Below, one piece after another: positions 7,092 to 11,740 of a stretch of 11,740 nucleotides of DNA. A program made the translations under genes and the position numbers. The notes under the pieces were generated by a model. It worked only from the letters and a program-made list of their open reading frames with translations. It ran no database searches and was not told the origin of the DNA. Positions within the stretch are counted from its first letter, which is position 1, and each line of letters opens with the position of its first letter. The stretch comes from Clostridiales bacterium (GTDB lineage Bacteria; Bacillota; Peptococcia; Peptococcales; Peptococcaceae), in NCBI GenBank assembly GCA_003343815.1, contig QAKL01000058.1, positions 1 through 11,740 on the forward strand, written 5' to 3'.

Positions 7092-7715
7092 TTGCTTTTT
7101 TCCGGTTCGCTTGCGGCGATGCTAAGCGGCGCGGTGATAGTTTTGGTGACTATTACGGTGCATGAGCTGGCGCATGGCTATACGGCATATTTATTGGGAG
7201 ATAATACGGCGAAAAACGCCGGGAGGCTGAGTTTAAATCCCTTGGCGCATTTGGATCCGTTAGGCGCGATTTTGCTTTTTGTTACGGGTTTCGGCTGGGC
7301 AAAACCTGTGCCGATCAATCCGTTTTATTTTAAAGGCAGCCGCTCGCGCGGCATTTTGCTGGTGTCTTTGGCAGGACCGTTATCCAATGTGGTCTTAGCG
7401 TTTGTCTTGGCGATGTTCGTGCCGTTGGCAGCACGTTTTAATATGAGTTTGGCGCAGATTATCGCAAGCGCGATTTATCTGAATATTTATATGGCGATTT
7501 TTAACCTTTTGCCGATTCCGCCGCTGGACGGCTCAAAAATTTTGGCGAGTCTGATCCCCAAAGACGCGGCGTATAAATTTTTGTCGGTGATGGATCAGTA
7601 CGGCATGATTTTACTGCTCGTTTTGGCGATTACCAACGTTTTCGGCAAGATCATTTCGCCGATTGCGGGCGGGATTTATACGGCGTTTGTGACTTTGGCA
7701 TTTACGCTCTTTTAG
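7092..7715 (+). CDS. site-2-type M50 zinc metalloprotease (YwhC-like)
   Basis: 207-residue integral membrane protein of peptidase family M50. The active-site helix carries HELAHGY (H24, E25, H28), and the second zinc/aspartate site NLLPIPPLDG gives D146. Hydrophobic segments at about 8-27, 57-70, 88-110, 118-140 and 165-195 fit the small M50B topology without a PDZ domain. Family members cut transmembrane segments inside the bilayer; the substrate is unknown. The start is TTG 7092, preceded by AGGAG (7077-7081). Upstream GTG codons are closed by stops, and ATG 7119 has no binding site and would remove part of the first helix. Placement directly before scpA is common in Clostridia. Its TAG stop overlaps the scpA ribosome binding site. 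Confidence 0.9.
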   Translation: MLFSGSLAAMLSGAVIVLVTITVHELAHGYTAYLLGDNTAKNAGRLSLNPLAHLDPLGAILLFVTGFGWAKPVPINPFYFKGSRSRGILLVSLAGPLSNVVLAFVLAMFVPLAARFNMSLAQIIASAIYLNIYMAIFNLLPIPPLDGSKILASLIPKDAAYKFLSVMDQYGMILLLVLAITNVFGKIISPIAGGIYTAFVTLAFTLF

Positions 7716-7723
7716 GAGGAAAA

Positions 7724-8476
7724 ATGGCAGAGGAAGAAAAATATTTGGTGCGCTTGGATAATTTTGAGGGACCGCTTGATTTATTATTGCATCTTTTGGA
7801 AAGCAACAAAATGGATATTTACGATATCCCGATAGCTGATATTACCAAGCAGTATCTGGCGTATCTGGACGCCGCCGAGGAAATGAATCTGGAAATCGCC
7901 AGCGAGTTTTTGGTGATGGCGGCGCATTTAATCAGTATCAAGGTTAAAATGCTCCTTCCTAAGCCGCCTAAAGCCGAGGAAGAGGCAGAGGATCCGCGTG
8001 AGGAATTGACCAGACGCTTGCTTGAGTATAAATTTTACAAAGAAGCCTCGCTCGAATTAAAGGACGCAGCGGCAAATATGCAAAATTATGGCTTTAAGGA
8101 AATAGATATCGCAGGTTTGAGCAAGGATTTCAGCGTGGACAATCCGGTGGCCAATGTACCGTTGGATGCGTTGTGGCAGGCTTTCAGCAAGGTTTTGCAG
8201 CATGTGGAGGAAGAAAAGCCGGAATTGGTTTTGAGCCGCGAAAGCTACGAGATCGAGGCGATGATGGATTTGATCACAGAGAGTTTAGCCAAAGAGCCTA
8301 TGGTGGAGTTTGGCGCGTTTTTTACGCCGCCTTATAGTAAACGCAAAGTGATTTCGGTATTTTTGGCGTTGTTGGAATTGTACAAAATGGGCGCTCTTTT
8401 GATTAGGCAGGATGAAAATTTCGGTTCTTTGTGGTTAATCAAAGCGGAGCCAGAGGAGGCGGCAGATGCTATTTAA
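7724..8476 (+). CDS. scpA: segregation and condensation protein A (SMC kleisin)
   Basis: 250-residue kleisin that bridges the SMC head domains and binds the ScpB dimer, working in chromosome compaction and origin segregation. The N-terminal signature FEGPLDLLLHLLE (14-26) is followed by DIYDIPIADITKQYL (31-45) and the FLVMAAHLISIKVKMLLP segment (62-79). An acidic stretch near 82-93 fits the variable linker, and the last roughly 75 residues form the C-terminal winged helix that contacts SMC. AGGAGG lies just before the ATG. The 3' end overlaps scpB by 11 bases, ensuring coupled, stoichiometric translation. Confidence 0.96.
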   Translation: MAEEEKYLVRLDNFEGPLDLLLHLLESNKMDIYDIPIADITKQYLAYLDAAEEMNLEIASEFLVMAAHLISIKVKMLLPKPPKAEEEAEDPREELTRRLLEYKFYKEASLELKDAAANMQNYGFKEIDIAGLSKDFSVDNPVANVPLDALWQAFSKVLQHVEEEKPELVLSRESYEIEAMMDLITESLAKEPMVEFGAFFTPPYSKRKVISVFLALLELYKMGALLIRQDENFGSLWLIKAEPEEAADAI

Positions 8477-9047
8477 TCAAGAAATGAAAGCAATCGTGGA
8501 AAGTTTGCTTTTTATCACCAATACTCCGCTCTCCCCTGCTGATTTAGCGGAGCTTACAGGCTTTAGCCAGGCAGAAATAAACGAAGTGTTGGAAATATTG
8601 ATGCGCGAAAGCCGAGCCGCCGACCGCGGGATCGAGGTCGTGCAGTTGGCGGGCGGCTATATTTATGCGACCAAAGCAGCATATAAAGAATATATCGAAA
8701 AAATGTACAAGCCGCAGGTGAGCAGTTTATCGGCGGCGGCGCTGGAGACATTAGCAATCGTGGCGTACAAGCAGCCGGTAACTAAAGGCGAGGTAGAGTT
8801 ATTGCGCGGGGTCAATGTCGACGGAGCGATGAATACTTTGCAAAATAAAGGCTTAGTCGAGGAAAAAGGGCGCAAGGAAGTCATCGGTCGTCCGATCCTT
8901 TACGGGACTACGAAGCAATTTTTGCAGTTTTTCGGGCTGAATACTTTGGCGGATCTGCCGAAAAAAGAAGAGGACGAAAAGTATTTTGCCGAAACTATTT
9001 TTGATGAAAATGACAAAGAAAGCATAAAAAAAAGCGCCGAAGAATAA
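8466..9047 (+). CDS. scpB: segregation and condensation protein B
   Basis: 193-residue partner of ScpA in the SMC-ScpAB condensin, with two winged-helix domains (about 5-80 and 90-165). The core LSAAALETLAIVAYKQPVTK is at about 79-98, and the VIGRPILYGTT segment near 140-150 is characteristic of ScpB. The start is ATG 8466 inside scpA, with GGAGG (8455-8459) six bases upstream; ATG 8484 (MKAIVESLLF) is a less well supported alternative. The acidic/lysine-rich tail after about residue 165 is unstructured in the family. The stop codon is in the loop of the following terminator hairpin. Confidence 0.96.
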   Translation: MLFNQEMKAIVESLLFITNTPLSPADLAELTGFSQAEINEVLEILMRESRAADRGIEVVQLAGGYIYATKAAYKEYIEKMYKPQVSSLSAAALETLAIVAYKQPVTKGEVELLRGVNVDGAMNTLQNKGLVEEKGRKEVIGRPILYGTTKQFLQFFGLNTLADLPKKEEDEKYFAETIFDENDKESIKKSAEE

Positions 9048-9062
9048 TTTCGGCGCTTTTTT
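9026..9062. terminator. bidirectional intrinsic terminator between scpB and the DUF4912-like gene
   Basis: GCGCCGAA (9034-9041) pairs perfectly with TTCGGCGC (9049-9056) around a 7-base loop. On the plus strand it is followed by TTTTTT (9057-9062), ending the torD-to-scpB transcript. On the minus strand the A-run 9026-9033 gives an equivalent U-tract, ending the converging gene. The scpB stop codon (9045-9047) sits in the loop, and the DUF4912-like gene's stop begins within the T-run. Confidence 0.9.
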
Positions 9063-9564
9063 ATGACGGGACGGTAATTTTATTGGAGCAGGCGAGGGCG
9101 AAAAAGGCGCCAGTGTCGGTATAAAAACCGATTTCTGCACAGATTTCGCAGCCGGGTGCATTGATGCTGAGCTGTTTTTTCTGCTCATTTAAACTGATGG
9201 GGTATTCTTCTTTAAAATATAATCTGCCGGTGTAGTTTAGCTTTAAGACGGCTTTCGTCGTATCGGTGCCGGAGGCGTGGTGAATACTGACAGCGCGGGC
9301 GTATTCCTCGTGAGAGATTTTCCAACTGATGTTTAATGTTTGGGGATTATCTAAAGATAACATGAGCAATGTGTCGAAAAAGGGCGCGTTTTGTCCAGAA
9401 ATGATTTCAAATGCGTCGTTTGTTTTGGCATTTTGTGCAGAAATCGGTCGCTCGGAAGTAATAATTTTGCCTAATCCTCGAAAATTTTCACCGTCTAGGC
9501 GGCTTATAAATTGACTAAACAGAATAAAACCTGCTATAATAATAAGAGTTATTAAAAGCCACAT
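9061..9564 (-). CDS. membrane-anchored DUF4912-like protein
   Basis: 167-residue protein of unknown function. It starts with a single hydrophobic segment (about 2-17, MWLLITLIIIAGFILFSQF) and so is probably anchored in the membrane by its N terminus. The C-terminal hundred residues have the DUF4912 look: a tryptophan strand (NISWKIS, 78-84), a GRLYFKEEY strand, and the terminal C-AEIGFYTDTGAFFALACSNKI-VPS stretch, which mirrors the AELG...G.F..LARSN.V.TP ending of that family. The usual N-terminal LPxRYG motif of DUF4912 is not seen. I chose ATG 9564 because AAGGAGG (9579-9573) precedes it by eight bases; upstream frame residues have no such site. It converges on scpB and diverges from the CPBP gene. 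DUF4912 is assigned from recalled motifs. Confidence 0.75.
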   Translation of the reverse strand: MWLLITLIIIAGFILFSQFISRLDGENFRGLGKIITSERPISAQNAKTNDAFEIISGQNAPFFDTLLMLSLDNPQTLNISWKISHEEYARAVSIHHASGTDTTKAVLKLNYTGRLYFKEEYPISLNEQKKQLSINAPGCEICAEIGFYTDTGAFFALACSNKITVPS

Positions 9565-9649
9565 TTTTTTCGCCTCCTTGGGATTAGTATGAGCAAAAAA
9601 ACGCGCGCTATACATTTGGGTGAAATAAAGCAAGCGGCAGGTGAAAACA

Positions 9650-10354
9650 GTGCAAAGACGAGCAGAAGCAGAGCAAATCAGAGATATATGGATGAGATTA
9701 ACTTGGAGCAAAGTGCTGATCAAAGCAGGTGCGCTTTATGTTTTAAGTGCTGTCTTGGGCAGGATGCTTTTTTTCTGCACGGAGATGCTTTTCGGCGTAG
9801 GCGAGGATCAGCTACTTTTTAGCATTTATCAAAATATTATTTTAGCTGTTTTGATTGTAAAATTTTGGCGGCATGCTGGCTGTGATTTGCGATTCTTTTT
9901 TGGCAGGCTGAAGATGCGCGATATTGCGCTAAGCGTACTGGTGGGAATAGGGATCTGCATAGTTTTACTTTTAGCTTCGCGGGAAATGAATGTGCTTTGG
10001 CCGCAGCATTTGACAACGCAGAGGATCATCGCGACGGCAGAGCAGGCGCGGTCGTGGCAAACGATTGCTAAGGTTTGCTTTTTAGGCGTCATAGCGGCGC
10101 CTGTAAGCGAGGAAATATTGTTCCGCGGATTCCTTTATCAGGGATTAGCCGAAATAATAGATAAAAGATATGCGTGCGTTTGGACTTCTGTTTTGTTTGG
10201 CGCGCTGCATTTCGATTTATACCGATTCGCATTTTTGACGATGGCTGCGGTATTTTTAAATATTTTGCGGGAAAAAAACGGCTCGCTTTATTCCTCTATG
10301 ATCGCGCACGCTACATGGAATGCGCTGATGCTTGGTTTGGCATTTTGGATTTAA
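9650..10354 (+). CDS. CPBP-family intramembrane metalloprotease (Abi/CAAX-like)
   Basis: 234-residue polytopic membrane protein of the CPBP (CAAX protease and bacteriocin-processing) family. The catalytic triad of motifs is intact: EExxxR as PVSEEILFR (E154, E155, R159), FxxxH as FGALH (F183, H187) and HxxxN as HATWN (H220, N224). About six hydrophobic segments are visible, the first near residues 25-45. The bacterial substrate is unknown; relatives process peptides, confer bacteriocin self-immunity or cut CAAX-like peptides, and there is no bacteriocin gene here. The start is uncertain: GTG 9650 has AGGTGA (9639-9644) at five bases; GTG 9641 and ATG 9692 are alternatives without a clear site. 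rlmD follows after 12 bases, so the two are probably co-transcribed. Confidence 0.85.
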   Translation: MQRRAEAEQIRDIWMRLTWSKVLIKAGALYVLSAVLGRMLFFCTEMLFGVGEDQLLFSIYQNIILAVLIVKFWRHAGCDLRFFFGRLKMRDIALSVLVGIGICIVLLLASREMNVLWPQHLTTQRIIATAEQARSWQTIAKVCFLGVIAAPVSEEILFRGFLYQGLAEIIDKRYACVWTSVLFGALHFDLYRFAFLTMAAVFLNILREKNGSLYSSMIAHATWNALMLGLAFWI

Positions 10355-10366
10355 GGAGAATTTTTC

Positions 10367-11740
10367 ATGGAAAAGTTAGCAGTGGGAGATAAGGTACAAT
10401 TATTGATAGACGGAGTGTCGCACCAGGGGATGGGCGTGGGGCGCATAGATAAAATGGTCGTTTTTGTTGAAGGGGCGCTTCCTACGGAGGAAATCGAGGC
10501 GGAGATCACCGCGGTCAAAAGCAATATGGCGTACGCGCGCTTGCTGAGAATATTAAAGCCGGCTTTAAAGCGCGTCGAGCCTTTCTGCGCGCAAGCGGCA
10601 GCATGCGGCGGGTGCGTCTTGCAGCAGGCAGAGTATCAGTGGCAGTTAGCAATAAAAACGCAGATGGTGCGGGATGCTTTAAAAAGGATCGGGCATCTGG
10701 ATATAGAAGTGCCGCTGGCTTTAGGGATGAGTGAGCCGTGGGCATACCGCAATAAGGGGCTTTTTCATGTTTCCTACGAAAATGGACGGGTGAGCTTGGG
10801 CTTTTTTGCCCAAGGCTCCCATGATTTGATTTTAGCCGAGGAGTGCCGACTTTTTCCTAATAGGGTGAATGAATTGCTGAAATATTTGCAAGAGGAGCTC
10901 ACGCGCGCGGGACGGGTGAATTATATCCAAAATATTTTAATTCGTCACAGTAAATTAAACGGCGAAATGATGGTCGTCTTTATCACGCGCGAGCAGGCGT
11001 GGCGCCTGCCTGAGCTGTCGCAAGATTTAATGCGGCAATTTCCCGAGATAGTGAGTGTTTATCATAATGTGAATACCAATCTTAAGCTGATGCTCGGCAA
11101 AAGTTTCAGACTTTTGGCAGGGAGAGAATATTTGACCGATCATATCGGCGCTTGCCGCTTCAAGCTCTCGCCGCAGTCGTTTTTTCAGATTAATAACAGT
11201 CAAGCTGAGGCGCTTTATGATCTGGTGAAAGAATATGCGGAGCTTTCGGGTACAGAGACGGTGCTGGATTTATACTGCGGAATCGGGACGATCGGCATTT
11301 ATTTGGCGCATGAAGCTAAAGCTGTCTACGGCGTGGAGTCGGTGGCGCAGGCGGTGCGCGACGCTAAGGAAAATGCGGCGCTGAATAATTTGACGAATTG
11401 CACCTTTACTGCGGCGAAAGCGGAGGAGTGGCTGGGTAAATGGCAAAAGAATAATCATGCCGACGTTATCATCGTCGATCCGCCCCGCGCCGGCTGCCAC
11501 CAATTTTTGCTGGACGCTTTGGGCGAAAGCAATTGCGCGCGGATCGTGTATGTCTCCTGCAATCCGACAACCTTGGCGCGCGATGCGGCGTATTTGTGCA
11601 GCTGCGGCTATACACTCACCAAAATTCAGCCGGTAGATATGTTTCCACATACCGCCTCGATCGAGACGGTTGTCTTGCTTTCCAAGGGTGAGGTCGACTC
11701 GAAAAAGATTCGGGTTGAGTTCTCTTTGGAAGATATGGAT
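10367..11740 (+). CDS. rlmD: 23S rRNA uracil-C5-methyltransferase, RlmD/RumA (TrmA) family, 3' end beyond window
   Basis: 458 codons are open to the window edge with no stop. The family methylates C5 of a uracil (U1939 of 23S rRNA for RlmD; U747 or tRNA U54 in paralogues). An N-terminal TRAM-like beta domain is followed by [4Fe-4S] cysteines C74, C80, C83 (C-x5-C-x2-C) and C160. The SAM site LDLYCGIGTIG is at 300-310, DPPRAGC starts at 371, the catalytic SCNP cysteine is C398, and the general base E433 sits in HTASIETVVLL. Family members normally end near there; here the frame continues with SKKIRVEFSLEDMD, a C-terminal extension. ATG 10367 has AAGGAGA (10353-10359) seven bases upstream. Which uracil is modified cannot be told from sequence alone. 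Confidence 0.92.
   Translation, partial: MEKLAVGDKVQLLIDGVSHQGMGVGRIDKMVVFVEGALPTEEIEAEITAVKSNMAYARLLRILKPALKRVEPFCAQAAACGGCVLQQAEYQWQLAIKTQMVRDALKRIGHLDIEVPLALGMSEPWAYRNKGLFHVSYENGRVSLGFFAQGSHDLILAEECRLFPNRVNELLKYLQEELTRAGRVNYIQNILIRHSKLNGEMMVVFITREQAWRLPELSQDLMRQFPEIVSVYHNVNTNLKLMLGKSFRLLAGREYLTDHIGACRFKLSPQSFFQINNSQAEALYDLVKEYAELSGTETVLDLYCGIGTIGIYLAHEAKAVYGVESVAQAVRDAKENAALNNLTNCTFTAAKAEEWLGKWQKNNHADVIIVDPPRAGCHQFLLDALGESNCARIVYVSCNPTTLARDAAYLCSCGYTLTKIQPVDMFPHTASIETVVLLSKGEVDSKKIRVEFSLEDMD

Noticed and set aside
9589..9822. Plus-strand open frame of 77 codons before the CPBP gene
   Set aside because: Overlaps the CPBP gene in another frame, lacks a ribosome binding site, and the translation looks random.
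9650..10354. CPBP protease as part of a bacteriocin or phage-defence locus
   Set aside because: No precursor peptide, transporter or defence gene accompanies it; its neighbours are rRNA methylation and a DUF4912-like gene.
11270..11650. Minus-strand open frame of 126 codons inside rlmD
   Set aside because: Antisense shadow of the SAM-binding and catalytic part of rlmD, where every expected motif is in the plus frame.

Overview
This window is ordinary core-chromosome sequence from a bacterium of the phylum Bacillota (Firmicutes). The evidence is a holB-ricT-trmN6-rsmI cluster in the B. subtilis order, a B. subtilis YaaO-type decarboxylase beside it, an M50 protease-scpA-scpB block, strong AAGGAGG ribosome binding sites, and GTG/TTG starts at several genes. 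A TorD-family chaperone points to molybdoenzyme-based anaerobic metabolism. I lean weakly towards an anaerobic clostridial or Negativicutes lineage but cannot name a genus. I see no CRISPR array, insertion sequence, prophage, tRNA or rRNA gene. Coding density is high and the longest gap is about 170 bases.

Left part (1-4183, minus strand, read right to left): a YaaO-like Orn/Lys/Arg decarboxylase, then holB (clamp-loader delta'), ricT (PSP1 protein), a TrmN6/YabB-type tRNA adenine methyltransferase and the 5' part of rsmI. The last four are tightly packed: a 14-base gap, then TAATG, then ATGA overlaps. Compared with the B. subtilis arrangement, tmk, darA, yaaR, yabA and yazA are missing here.

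Middle (4184-9047, plus strand): after a divergent promoter region with a palindrome comes a poorly characterised protein with DUF6930/DUF7309-like features. Then come an orphan TorD-type chaperone, a membrane-anchored VanY-type D,D-carboxypeptidase, a site-2-type M50 protease, and scpA and scpB, the kleisin and winged-helix partners of SMC. From torD to scpB the genes are separated by at most 14 bases or overlap, so they are probably one transcript. The run ends in a bidirectional terminator.

Right part (9061-11740): a small membrane-anchored DUF4912-like protein on the minus strand converges on scpB. Divergent from it, on the plus strand, are a CPBP intramembrane protease and an RlmD/RumA-type [4Fe-4S] 23S rRNA uracil-C5 methyltransferase. 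The last gene runs off the window while entering a C-terminal extension beyond the normal family end. I did not find a clearly novel multi-gene system. The best leads are the RlmD extension, the anchored DUF4912 protein, the DUF6930-like protein and the orphan TorD gene inside a cell-wall/SMC operon.
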